DNA of 64,000 nt from Candidatus Methylophosphatis roskildensis (lineage in GTDB: Bacteria > Pseudomonadota > Gammaproteobacteria > Burkholderiales > Rhodocyclaceae). Below, in pieces: positions 17,485-25,065 of the stretch. Below the pieces are notes generated by a model. It ran no database searches, was not told the DNA's origin, and saw nothing but the letters and a program-made list of their open reading frames with translations. The DNA lies in contig JADJEV010000003.1 in the NCBI GenBank assembly GCA_016708905.1, positions 124,001-188,000 on the forward strand. The letters run 5' to 3'. The stretch's first letter is position 1; each line of letters opens with the position of its first letter. The position numbers were made by a program, and so were the translations under genes.

Positions 17485-18343
17485 TTGGCACGACGATCAG
17501 GCCGCCGGCCTGCGCCGCCTGGTCAAGCTGCAAGAGCGCCGGGTGATTGCGGTGACGAGCGCCAGCCCGGCCGACTCCGCCGCGGTGGTCGCGGCAGCCG
17601 CGCTCGAGCTTACGGCACGCGGTGCGCGCGTGTTGGTGATCGACGAACATGAGGGCGCCCAGTCGATCGCCGCGCCGCTGCAATGCGCGACGCGCTATGA
17701 CCTGCTGCAGGCGGCGCGCCGCGACGTTTCGATTTCGCGCGCGGTGGTGCGCGTTTCCAACCTGCTCTCACTGCTGCCCGCGGCGCGCGCCGCATCGTCG
17801 CTGCGCGAGGCCGATGCCGGCGAGCGTGCTGCCGTAGCACGTTGCGTCGAAATGGCCGAGCAGGGTGCCGAGTTCGTGCTGATTCGCGCGGCAGTCGACG
17901 CCGATGGTCCGTCGCTGCTGGCGCGCGCGGCAAACCGCATCGTGCTGGCGGTACAGGGCCATGCCGCGGGACTCACCGACGGTTATCTGCTGCTCAAGCA
18001 GGTGCATGCGGTGATTGGCCATGCGAGTTACGGCGTTGTGCTGACGCGCCTGCGCGACGGCGCCGCACGACCGGCGCTGATCGCCAACCTGCAGCGTGTG
18101 TCTGGCGATCGGCTCGACGCGATGCTGGCCGATTTCGGCAGCCTGCCGGTGCCGCGCGACGGGCAGCCGTTCGCCTTCACCGAGGCGGTCGCGCACGGTG
18201 CCGCAGCCCTGGCCGACCAGCTCGAGCGCGTCGAGGCTTCGACGCCGCAGCGCCCGCCTGGCGGCATGCGCCGCCTGCTCGCGCGGGCGGGCATTTGCGG
18301 ATTGATGAATTCCCGTTCGCCGCTACACGGCGTCGCGGGCTGA
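17477..18343 (+). CDS. flhG: FlhG/FleN-like MinD-family protein with degenerate P-loop
   Basis: A 288-residue protein in the position of flhG between flhF and fliA. FlhG is a MinD-like ATPase that limits flagellar number and stimulates FlhF GTPase. The N-terminus keeps a short DQAAGLRRL element like the FlhF-activating helix of FlhG. Where the deviant Walker A (xKGGxGKT) should stand, the sequence reads VIAVTSASPADSAAVVAAA, with no lysine and no double glycine. Remaining features, such as ARVLVIDEHEGAQSIA and VVLTRLRDG, keep the fold pattern. It therefore probably does not hydrolyse ATP. ATG 17477 overlaps flhF by eight bases. Family assignment rests mainly on position and overall pattern. 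Confidence 0.75.
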   Translation: MVDWHDDQAAGLRRLVKLQERRVIAVTSASPADSAAVVAAAALELTARGARVLVIDEHEGAQSIAAPLQCATRYDLLQAARRDVSISRAVVRVSNLLSLLPAARAASSLREADAGERAAVARCVEMAEQGAEFVLIRAAVDADGPSLLARAANRIVLAVQGHAAGLTDGYLLLKQVHAVIGHASYGVVLTRLRDGAARPALIANLQRVSGDRLDAMLADFGSLPVPRDGQPFAFTEAVAHGAAALADQLERVEASTPQRPPGGMRRLLARAGICGLMNSRSPLHGVAG

Positions 18344-18381
18344 CCCAGAACCCTGGACCACCCACCTTACGAGATCTCGCC

Positions 18382-19167
18382 ATGTACAACGCCTCCGGAA
18401 CGCTCAACAAGGACCAACTCGTCACCCGGTTCGCGCCGCTGGTCAAGCGCATCGCCTACCACCTGATGGCCAAGCTGCCTGCCAGCGTGGAGGTCGAGGA
18501 TCTGATCCAGAACGGCATGATGGGTCTGCTCGATGCCATCGGCCGTTTCGAGGAAGGACTCGGTGCGCAGTTCGAAACCTACGCGGTGCAGCGCATCCGC
18601 GGCGCGATGCTCGACGGTCTGCGCGACAACGACTGGCTGCCGCGCTCGCTGCGGCGTGACATGCGGCGTATCGAATCGGCGATCCACGTGCTCGAGCAGC
18701 GGCACGGCCGACAGCCGAGCGAGTCGGAACTGGCCGAAACGCTCGGCATGCCGCTGGCGGACTATCAGAAGATGTTGAACGATGCGCGCGGCCACCAGTT
18801 GGTCTACTTCGAGGACTTCGCCGACTCGGAGCACGACGACTTCTTCGAACACAACTGCGGTCGCAGCGAAGCCGATCCGCTCGAGATCTTGACCCAGAAG
18901 GGCATGCGCGAGTCGCTGGTCAGGGCGATCGGGGATCTGCCGGAGCGCGAGAAGATGGTCATGAGCCTGTACTACGACGACGAACTCAACCTGCGCGAGA
19001 TTGGCGAGGTGATGGGAGTCTCGGAATCCCGCATATGTCAGTTGCACACTCAGGCCGTGGCTCGGCTGCGCGCACGGGTGTTCGAGGGCGACAATCCCGC
19101 GGCGAAGGCCGGCGGACGGACCAGGGCGGCGAGAAAGAGCAAATCGCCGTCCGGCATTGCCGCCTGA
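18382..19167 (+). CDS. fliA: Flagellar sigma factor FliA (sigma-28)
   Basis: A 261-residue sigma-70-family factor that directs RNA polymerase to late flagellar and chemotaxis promoters and is inhibited by FlgM. Region 2 is seen in PLVKRIAYHLMAKLPASVEV and DLIQNGMMGLLDAIGRFEEG; region 3 in ARGHQLVYFEDF; region 4 in LPEREKMVMSLYYDDELNLR followed by the helix-turn-helix EIGEVMGVSESRICQLHTQA. ATG 18382 gives the normal length. The gene ends in a basic tail. It lies 38 bases after flhG, in the usual flhA-flhF-flhG-fliA order. Confidence 0.97.
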   Translation: MYNASGTLNKDQLVTRFAPLVKRIAYHLMAKLPASVEVEDLIQNGMMGLLDAIGRFEEGLGAQFETYAVQRIRGAMLDGLRDNDWLPRSLRRDMRRIESAIHVLEQRHGRQPSESELAETLGMPLADYQKMLNDARGHQLVYFEDFADSEHDDFFEHNCGRSEADPLEILTQKGMRESLVRAIGDLPEREKMVMSLYYDDELNLREIGEVMGVSESRICQLHTQAVARLRARVFEGDNPAAKAGGRTRAARKSKSPSGIAA

Positions 19168-19287
19168 GACATCACTGTCCGTGCTCGAACCGGATCGATC
19201 GCACCGCACTCGATCAAGTCGGCGCCGGACGTGCCGTTGAACTGAGGTCGCAAGGCCTCCACAAGGAGACTCCGCAAGGAGCCGCAC

Positions 19288-20046
19288 ATGCAGTCGAAAC
19301 CGGTATTCGACCGAATCAGCCTGATCGGCCTCGTCCTGGGGATGCTGGCGATCGTTGGCGGGCAGGTGCTCGAGGGCGGGCACGTCGCCTCGCTGGTTCA
19401 GCCGACTGCCTTTCTGATCGTGGTTGGCGGTACGCTGGGTGCGGTGATGCTGCAAAGCCCGTTGCCGGTGTTCGTGACCGGGATGAAGATGGGCGGCTGG
19501 ATATTCAATCCGCCGATGCTCGCCCAATCCGATCTGATCGCCGCCGTGGTGCGCTGGGGACAGACCTCGCGCAAGGAGGGCCTGCTGGCACTCGAGCGAC
19601 AGGTCGCCAGCGTTGCCGACCCCTTTGCCCGCAAGGGCCTGCAATTGCTGGTAGACGGCATCGAGCCGCACAACCTGCGCGAAGTTCTCGAAGTGGAAAT
19701 CGACAACTACGAAAGACAGATGAAGCTGGCCGCCAGGGTCTGGGAATCGGCCGGCGGCTACGCACCAACCATCGGCATAATCGGCGCGGTGATGGGCCTG
19801 ATCCATGTGATGGAAAACCTCTCCGATCCGACCAAACTCGGCGCCGGCATTGCCGTTGCGTTCGTCGCGACGATCTACGGCGTCGGTTCGGCCAACCTGA
19901 TCTTCCTTCCGGTCGCCAAGAAGCTGCAGGCGCATGTCCAGCGCCTCGTGACCCTGCGCGAGATGCTGGTGGATGGACTGGTCGGCATCGCCAACGGGGA
20001 CAACCCGCGAATCATCGAGAGCCGGCTGCAGGGCTATGCGCTGTAG
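19288..20046 (+). CDS. motC: Flagellar stator protein MotC (MotA family)
   Basis: A 252-residue inner-membrane stator subunit. Four membrane helices are visible: ISLIGLVLGMLAIVGGQVLE, AFLIVVGGTLGAVMLQSP, GYAPTIGIIGAVMGLIHVME and GIAVAFVATIYGVGSANLIF. A cytoplasmic loop between helices 2 and 3 has charged residues that would contact FliG (RKEGLLALERQ). The compact size and position after fliA match the MotC/PomA type rather than the larger enterobacterial MotA. AAGGAG precedes the ATG. motD follows after 19 bases. A 120-base gap before the gene may hold its own promoter, but I saw no convincing sigma-28 or sigma-54 match. Confidence 0.92.
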   Translation: MQSKPVFDRISLIGLVLGMLAIVGGQVLEGGHVASLVQPTAFLIVVGGTLGAVMLQSPLPVFVTGMKMGGWIFNPPMLAQSDLIAAVVRWGQTSRKEGLLALERQVASVADPFARKGLQLLVDGIEPHNLREVLEVEIDNYERQMKLAARVWESAGGYAPTIGIIGAVMGLIHVMENLSDPTKLGAGIAVAFVATIYGVGSANLIFLPVAKKLQAHVQRLVTLREMLVDGLVGIANGDNPRIIESRLQGYAL

Positions 20047-20065
20047 CGGATCTGAAAGGCTGAAC

Positions 20066-20857
20066 ATGACTCGACGCGCCAGGCGGGACGAAGAACAGGA
20101 GAACCACGAAAGGTGGCTCGTCTCCTACGCAGATTTCATTACGCTGCTATTCGCCTTCTTCGTCGTGATGTACGCGATCTCGTCGGTCAACGACGGCAAG
20201 TATCGGGTGCTGTCCGATTCACTGACCAACGCCTTCCGTTCGGCGGACAGTGCGCGTCCGCAGGCCCGGACCGGTTCGCCGAACATCATCGCGCCGGTAC
20301 AGATCGTCCCGCGGCGGACCAGTCTGGCTGAAGACAACGCCCGGCGCGAACGTCGCGAACGGGCACGCAAGCTGGTTGCCCAGGCGATGAGTGCGCTCGA
20401 CGCGATGGTTCGCCAGGGTCAGGTGCAGGTGTCCGAAGGCGCGCGCGGCATCACCATCGAGATCAACGCGTCGATGCTGTTCGCCTCGGGCGATTCGACC
20501 TTGTCGAGTGAGGCCGAGCAGGTGCTGCGAGCAATCGCTGGCGCACTGATCCAGGGGGATTTTCCGATCACCGTCGAGGGCCATTCGGACAACACGCCGA
20601 TCGCCACGTCGCGCTTTGCTTCGAACTGGGAGTTGTCCGCGGTACGCGCGGCCAGCGTCGCGCGCCTGCTTGCCGAGTCGGGTCTGGCGCCAGGCCAGTT
20701 GTCCGCCATCGGTTACGGCGATCAGCGTCCTCTCGAGAGCAATGCCACGCCGGAGGGCCGCACCCGTAACCGCAGGGTGGCGATCCTCGTCGAGTCCGTG
20801 GCGCCGGAGGCGCGCAGCGAAGGACTGGCGCTTCCGTCGAGTGCGCCACGCGTTTGA
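20066..20857 (+). CDS. motD: Flagellar stator protein MotD (MotB family)
   Basis: A 263-residue partner of MotC. A basic N-terminus precedes a single membrane helix, SYADFITLLFAFFVVMYAIS, containing the Asp that carries the driving ion. A plug/linker follows, then a C-terminal OmpA-like peptidoglycan-binding domain (TVEGHSDNTPIATSRFASNW, SAIGYGDQRPLESN, GRTRNRRVAILV). The stator anchors to the cell wall and turns ion flow into torque on FliG. ATG 20066 was chosen because the conserved family N-terminus starts there. Confidence 0.93.
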   Translation: MTRRARRDEEQENHERWLVSYADFITLLFAFFVVMYAISSVNDGKYRVLSDSLTNAFRSADSARPQARTGSPNIIAPVQIVPRRTSLAEDNARRERRERARKLVAQAMSALDAMVRQGQVQVSEGARGITIEINASMLFASGDSTLSSEAEQVLRAIAGALIQGDFPITVEGHSDNTPIATSRFASNWELSAVRAASVARLLAESGLAPGQLSAIGYGDQRPLESNATPEGRTRNRRVAILVESVAPEARSEGLALPSSAPRV

Positions 20858-20905
20858 GCGGTCGTCAACCAAGTTCCCAAGGTTGCGCCACCACGTCAGG
20901 ATTTG

Positions 20906-20970
20906 CACATTGGACGCCTGCCGGAACCGGGTAGCGAATTGCCGGAAAAGCGCGCCAACGGTCCAATGTG
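20906..20970. other. Perfect 10-bp inverted repeat with 45-base loop between convergent genes
   Basis: CACATTGGAC (20906-20915) and GTCCAATGTG (20961-20970) are perfect inverted copies in the gap between motD and the convergent flgN. It may be a shared transcription end structure, but there is no T-run and the loop is long, so the role is uncertain. Confidence 0.4.
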
Positions 20971-21000
20971 GGCGAGCGGAAGCGACCGGCGGGGTGAGGT

Positions 21001-21486
21001 TCAGGCGGTTATCAGCCGGCGCCCGACGGGACTGCCGCCCAGGCTGGAACGGCCATCGCGGCCATAGACCGAAGCACCCTCACCGGTTCCGAGCAGAATC
21101 GAGAGCGACTTCTGGTTGTACATCATCCGCACGCGGATCAGCTTGCCATTGATGCGATTGAGTTTGTTGGCCTCGCCGGCGACTGTCATCAGCCGCTCTC
21201 GCAATTGCGCCAGGCTGCCGCTATCGACACCGTGGGCCATGAATGCGTCGAGTCCGGCGCGGTCGGCGGGAAATCCCTCGCGTGCCAGCGCGAGATTGCG
21301 CTCGTCCGATAATTGGCCAAGTTGCCGGAGCAGGGCGATCTTCGCCTGCGAAGCCGCGGCTATCTCATCGGCATCGTCGGCGTCCAATGCTGTCCGCTCT
21401 TGCGTCAAGACAGCGACGAAATCGTGCAACAGCGCGGTCTCGTCGCCCATACGGCGAGCCAGAAAATCGCCCAGCGTTTCGGCCAT
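21001..21486 (-). CDS. flgN: Flagellar chaperone FlgN
   Basis: A 161-residue cytoplasmic, mostly helical protein. FlgN-family chaperones hold the hook-filament junction proteins FlgK and FlgL before export. The coiled-coil pattern runs through FLARRMGDETALLHDFVAVL and AQLRERLMTVAGEANKLNRI. The C-terminal NGKLIRVRMMYNQKSLSILL is typical for the family (an NQ-LxxL element before a flexible tail). It lies nine bases after flgM on the same strand, the usual flgMN pair. Confidence 0.88.
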   Translation of the reverse strand: MAETLGDFLARRMGDETALLHDFVAVLTQERTALDADDADEIAAASQAKIALLRQLGQLSDERNLALAREGFPADRAGLDAFMAHGVDSGSLAQLRERLMTVAGEANKLNRINGKLIRVRMMYNQKSLSILLGTGEGASVYGRDGRSSLGGSPVGRRLITA

Positions 21487-21495
21487 CGTGGTGCG

Positions 21496-21795
21496 CTATG
21501 CCTTGTTGGTCTGCGCGCCAAGCATCTGGCGAACGGATTCGATCAGGCTGTCTGCCACCTTGTCGGCATTGACCTTGAAGCGGCCTTCGCTGATCGCCTG
21601 CTTGATCTCATCGACCTTGGCGGAATCCACCACCGGGACGTTGCTCAAGCTGCTCTGGATTTCCGCCAGGCGCGACGACAGCGAGGACGACTCCACCGAC
21701 GCATCGGATTTCGATGCGGGCTGGCCCTTTACCGAGCGGCCCTTGGGGTCGCTGATGGGAAGACCGCCAACGTTTAAGGAGTTGTCAACTTTCAC
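21496..21795 (-). CDS. flgM: Anti-sigma-28 factor FlgM
   Basis: A 99-residue protein that binds FliA until it is exported through the finished hook-basal body, coupling late gene expression to assembly. The N-terminus is short and polar (VDNSLNVGGLP). The C-terminal FliA-binding region is present as VDSAKVDEIKQAISEGRFKV followed by NADKVADSLIESVRQML. The start is a GTG at 21795 preceded by AAAGGG. flgN follows directly. A candidate sigma-28 promoter lies about 50-75 bases upstream. Confidence 0.93.
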   Translation of the reverse strand: MKVDNSLNVGGLPISDPKGRSVKGQPASKSDASVESSSLSSRLAEIQSSLSNVPVVDSAKVDEIKQAISEGRFKVNADKVADSLIESVRQMLGAQTNKA

Positions 21796-21842
21796 GGATA
21801 TACCCTTTCAGTTATTGACTCCCGCAAGGAGCCACAAGTGCT

Positions 21843-21869
21843 GTTACGGAGCCTCCGCAGGAAACTTTA
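21843..21869 (-). promoter_or_regulatory. Candidate sigma-28 promoter for flgMN
   Basis: Reading the minus strand, TAAAGTTT (21869-21862) is an exact -35 match. Eleven bases later TCCGTAAC (21850-21843) partly matches GCCGATAA. The spacing is right for FliA and the site is 48 bases before the flgM start. FliA-driven flgM is known in enterics. The rest of the 382-base gap up to the EF-hand gene shows no other confident signal. Confidence 0.45.
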
Positions 21870-22177
21870 GATCTTTCGATGAGAACCATTTAACGCACCC
21901 AATTCAACGGATTGTGCCAGCGCCCGAGTGCCCTTGCAGCTTGTCGTCGCCCGCCACCGACATGGAACCATCTGTTTACACGAGTGTTTCCGCAAATGCC
22001 AAGGAAATCGTCTGCGGCGGGAGACGGCGTGGCCCTGCCTGGAGCCTGTGGGAATCCGGAATGGATCATCCAACATATTGACGTGTAACGGAAAAATGAT
22101 TCAGGCACGACGCTTGCCCTCAATCGGGCGTGGGCTGTCTGGTCCGCGTTTTCCGATTACTCAAGACAGGAGTCAAC

Positions 22178-22453
22178 ATGAACGCACGAAACACGACAAT
22201 CGCAATGTTCCTCACATCCCTGCTCGCCGCCGGCGCTGCGCTCGCCCAACAGGCAGCGCCGCAAGCCCCGGCCGCCGACATGAAGGCCGCGATCGACGAC
22301 AGGTTCCGTCAGCTCGACGCCAACGGCGACGGCGTCATCAGCCAGGAAGAAGCCGGCAAGATGAAGGGTCTCACCGAGCGGTTCCAGAGCGCCGACAAGA
22401 ACAAGGACGGCAAGTTGGACCGGGATGAATTCGGCGCGGCAATGGGCGGTTGA
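22178..22453 (+). CDS. Small secreted EF-hand protein
   Basis: A 91-residue protein with a signal peptide (MFLTSLLAAGAALAQ, cleavage near ALAQ-Q), so periplasmic or secreted. Two canonical calcium-binding loops follow: DANGDGVISQEE and DKNKDGKLDRDE, each with acidic residues at positions 1, 3, 5 and 12. Such proteins bind Ca2+ and may buffer it or sense it. The start ATG 22178 is preceded by ACAGGAG. It sits alone between the divergent flgM and convergent flgA, so it is probably its own transcription unit. A flagellar role is not shown. Confidence 0.82.
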   Translation: MNARNTTIAMFLTSLLAAGAALAQQAAPQAPAADMKAAIDDRFRQLDANGDGVISQEEAGKMKGLTERFQSADKNKDGKLDRDEFGAAMGG

Positions 22454-22484
22454 GTCGCGTCGGTCGACCTTCTGACCGACCGGC

Positions 22485-22530
22485 GGTGAGCGGGGTCGCA
22501 GCCCGCTCACCGCTCCCGCGATGCGGGAGC
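22485..22530. terminator. Tandem hairpins between convergent EF-hand and flgA genes
   Basis: A perfect 10-bp stem, GGTGAGCGGG (22485-22494) with CCCGCTCACC (22502-22511), is directly followed by a perfect 8-bp stem, GCTCCCGC (22512-22519) with GCGGGAGC (22523-22530). The flgA stop is two bases away. This is a plausible bidirectional terminator, though no clear T-run follows on either strand. Confidence 0.6.
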
Positions 22531-22531
22531 A

Positions 22532-23260
22532 TCAGAAGCCGATTTCCACCAGGCCGCCTGGCCGGGCGACGCCCGAGACGGTTAGTCCTCCGCTGGTGCG
22601 CACCCGGGCGAGCTGGCCCTCGGCCGCATTGTTCATCGCTTGACCGTCGGTCGATACGGCGAATCCAGCGCCGCGCGACACTACCTTGACGTTCTGGCCG
22701 GCCTGCACCGCCGCTTCCCGTTTCAGCATGTCGGCGCGCAGCGGCTGCCCTGCGCCGATGGTCATCCTCGGTGTCTGGCCAAGTGCGAGTTCCTCGCTTG
22801 TCAGCACGCCGGCCGGCAGCTCGCCGAGGTCGCCGCGCCGTGTCACCACATCGCCCGAGGATATTGGCTCACCCATCACCAGTGGCTTCGCCGCGACCAG
22901 ATAGTCGGCGACCAGGCGAATCCGCGCCGGCACGTAGATCTGCCAGTTCGCTTCAGCCTGGCAGCGCACGCCGACGTGAGTGCGTCCGAAGGCACGCCCT
23001 CCCGGCGGCATGAATGCCTCAAGCAGACCGCACGGCAACAGGTTGTTGTTCGGGTCGAAGGGCCCGACGCTGAAACTCGCCTCGCCGGGCAAACCCCGCG
23101 TCTGCACGCGCAGATATTCGTCGACGGCCTGTTTGACGGCCGTCGGATCCTGGCGCGCATGGGCGCTGTGGCTGGCGATGGCAAGTAACAGCGAACCCAG
23201 TGTCACCAGCAGGCCGACACGCCAAGCACCCTTCTTGAGAATAGTCTCGAGCTCGTCCAT
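22532..23260 (-). CDS. flgA: P-ring assembly chaperone FlgA
   Basis: A 242-residue periplasmic protein that helps FlgI form the P ring. A signal sequence lies at VGLLVTLGSLLLAIASHSAH. The N-terminal domain begins DPTAVKQAVDEYLRVQTRGL. The C-terminal SAF-type domain is seen in AAKPLVMGEPISSGDVVTRR, MTIGAGQPLRADMLKREAAV, VQAGQNVKVVSRGAGFAVST and a final GVARPGGLVEIGF. I chose ATG 23260, which gives a normal signal peptide; an in-frame GTG at 23317 would add 19 polar residues. It is divergent from flgB across a 275-base gap. Confidence 0.92.
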   Translation of the reverse strand: MDELETILKKGAWRVGLLVTLGSLLLAIASHSAHARQDPTAVKQAVDEYLRVQTRGLPGEASFSVGPFDPNNNLLPCGLLEAFMPPGGRAFGRTHVGVRCQAEANWQIYVPARIRLVADYLVAAKPLVMGEPISSGDVVTRRGDLGELPAGVLTSEELALGQTPRMTIGAGQPLRADMLKREAAVQAGQNVKVVSRGAGFAVSTDGQAMNNAAEGQLARVRTSGGLTVSGVARPGGLVEIGF

Positions 23261-23491
23261 TGCAGATTTCCGTCGCGGTTGATGACGCGACAGATTTGAG
23301 CACGGCCGGCCGCCCACGCAAGGCCTGAACAGAGCGCAGATTCACCTTCTTCTCGATACCTGGCCGGCGTTTGCCGCACGGCAGAATCTGCCGCACCGAC
23401 TGGCAATCTGTTGCCGCTGCGCCCCGCGAATTGACGGCCATTCCCTTCGCTTATCGGTAGATCAGGCGCTGCGCGGCGGCCCCACAATGCC

Positions 23492-23507
23492 TGGCATGAA
23501 CCCTGCA
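23492..23507 (+). promoter_or_regulatory. Candidate sigma-54 promoter for the flgB operon
   Basis: TGGCATGAACCCTGCA matches the -24/-12 pattern TGGCAC-N5-TTGCA, with GG and GC exactly 12 bases apart. It ends 28 bases before flgB. In the Pseudomonas/Vibrio-type hierarchy, flgB operons depend on sigma-54 with FlrC/FleR, and that activator is encoded in this window. Confidence 0.7.
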
Positions 23508-23535
23508 AAGGTTTGGGTAACAGGAGCGAGAAACA

Positions 23536-23940
23536 ATGAGCAATTCGATCGACCAGGCATTGAAGTTTCAGCAGACGGCGCTGAACTTGCGTGCGCAGCG
23601 CAGCCAGTTGCTGGCATCGAATATCGCCAATGCCGACACGCCGCGTTTCAAGGCGCGCGACATCGACTTCAAGAGCGCCCTGGCCCAGGCAACGAGTGGC
23701 CGCGACGGCGGCACGCTGGCGCTGGTGACCTCCTCGGCGCGGCACCTGCAATCGCCGGCACAGATGCTGCCGCCAGACACGCAGTACCGCACCGAACAGC
23801 AATCCAGCGTCGATGGCAATACCGTGAATCTCGATATCGAGCGCGCGCAATTCGCCGAGAACGCCGTGCAATACGAAGCCAGCATCACGTTCATTAACGG
23901 CAGGCTGAAATCGCTGCAGACGGCGATCACCGGTCAGTGA
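23536..23940 (+). CDS. flgB: Flagellar proximal rod protein FlgB
   Basis: A 134-residue rod subunit assembled outside the inner membrane and exported without a signal peptide. The N-terminal rod/hook family motif is clear: AQRSQLLASNIANADTPRFK, followed by ARDIDFKSAL. The C-terminal helix INGRLKSLQTAITGQ is intact. GGAGCGAG precedes the ATG. It heads the flgBCDEFGHIJ series, 28 bases after the sigma-54 promoter candidate, with flgC 14 bases downstream. Confidence 0.95.
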   Translation: MSNSIDQALKFQQTALNLRAQRSQLLASNIANADTPRFKARDIDFKSALAQATSGRDGGTLALVTSSARHLQSPAQMLPPDTQYRTEQQSSVDGNTVNLDIERAQFAENAVQYEASITFINGRLKSLQTAITGQ

Positions 23941-23954
23941 CGGAGGGCTGAACC

Positions 23955-24359
23955 ATGAGCATGCTCAACGTATTCAACATCGCAGGCAGCGCGCTGACTG
24001 CCCAGTCCGCCCGCCTCAACGCGACCGCCTCCAACCTCGCCAATGCCGACAGTGTGACCAGCGCCGACGGCACGCCTTATCGCGCCAAACAAGTGGTGTT
24101 CGCCGCCACGCCGGTGGCCGGACAGGGCGCCCAGGGCGTGCGTGTCACCCAGGTCGTGGAAGACGCCGCACCGCCGCGCATGGTCTATGAGCCTGCCAAT
24201 CCACTGGCCAACGAACAGGGCTACGTCGCGATGCCCAACGTCAACGTGGTCGACGAAATGGTAAACATGATATCGGCATCGCGCGCCTACCAGAACAACG
24301 CCGAAATGATGGCCACGGCCAAGGCGCTGCTGCAGAAGACCCTGACGATCGGTCAATAA
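23955..24359 (+). CDS. flgC: Flagellar proximal rod protein FlgC
   Basis: A 134-residue rod subunit. The N-terminus has NIAGSALTAQSARLNATASN and NLANADSVTSADGTPYRAKQ. The C-terminal family signature is NVNVVDEMVNMISASRAYQN followed by a coiled-coil helix ending in KTLTIGQ. GGAGG precedes the start. It is exported by the flagellar type III apparatus and stacks on FlgB. Confidence 0.96.
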   Translation: MSMLNVFNIAGSALTAQSARLNATASNLANADSVTSADGTPYRAKQVVFAATPVAGQGAQGVRVTQVVEDAAPPRMVYEPANPLANEQGYVAMPNVNVVDEMVNMISASRAYQNNAEMMATAKALLQKTLTIGQ

Positions 24360-24370
24360 GGAAGAACATC

Positions 24371-25051
24371 ATGGCATCGGTAAACGCAAGCTCGAACACG
24401 CTGTCGCCCGAAGTGCTGTCGGCGATCAACGGCGCCGGCGGGACAACCCGCGCCAGCGCCGCGGTCGATGGGCAGGACCGCTTTCTCATGCTGCTGACAA
24501 CGCAGTTGAAGAACCAGGATCCGCTGAATCCGATGGATAACGCACAGATGACCTCGCAGCTCGCGCAGATCAGCACGGTGGACGGCATCAACAAGCTCAA
24601 TGCAACGCTGGAAAAGCTGGTCGGCAGCCAGCAGGGCAGCGAAGCGCTGCAGGCCGCCGCGCTGGTAGGCCGCGACGTGCTGGTGGAAGGCAGGAATCTG
24701 CAGATCGCCGGTGCCGGCGCAAGCGCGGGCATCGAGCTCGCGTCGGCGGCCGACAACGTGGCAGTGAATATCGTCGATGCCAATGGTCTCGCCGTGCGCA
24801 CGCTGTCACTCGGGGCGCTGGATGCGGGCGCGCACCGCTTTGACTGGGACGGCAAGTCCGGCAGCGGCGCGCAGGTCGCCGATGGCGCCTACACGATCAC
24901 CGTGCAGGCATTGAAGGGCAACGCCGCCGTGGTTGCGAGCCCGCTGCAGATCTCGCGCGTCACCAGCGTGGTACGCGAAACGTCGGGCGTCAGCCTGGAT
25001 CTCGGCGCGCAGGGTCGCATCGGCCTGGCCGATGTCAAAGAAATTCTCTGA
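24371..25051 (+). CDS. flgD: Hook-capping protein FlgD
   Basis: A 226-residue scaffold that caps the growing hook and is discarded later. The N-terminal FlgD region is DRFLMLLTTQLKNQDPLNPM with DNAQMTSQLAQISTVDGINK. The C-terminal half is a FlgD Ig-like/tudor pair around GAHRFDWDGKSGSGAQVADG. It lies between flgC and flgE, as usual. Confidence 0.95.
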   Translation: MASVNASSNTLSPEVLSAINGAGGTTRASAAVDGQDRFLMLLTTQLKNQDPLNPMDNAQMTSQLAQISTVDGINKLNATLEKLVGSQQGSEALQAAALVGRDVLVEGRNLQIAGAGASAGIELASAADNVAVNIVDANGLAVRTLSLGALDAGAHRFDWDGKSGSGAQVADGAYTITVQALKGNAAVVASPLQISRVTSVVRETSGVSLDLGAQGRIGLADVKEIL

Positions 25052-25065
25052 GAAGGAGTCAAGAA

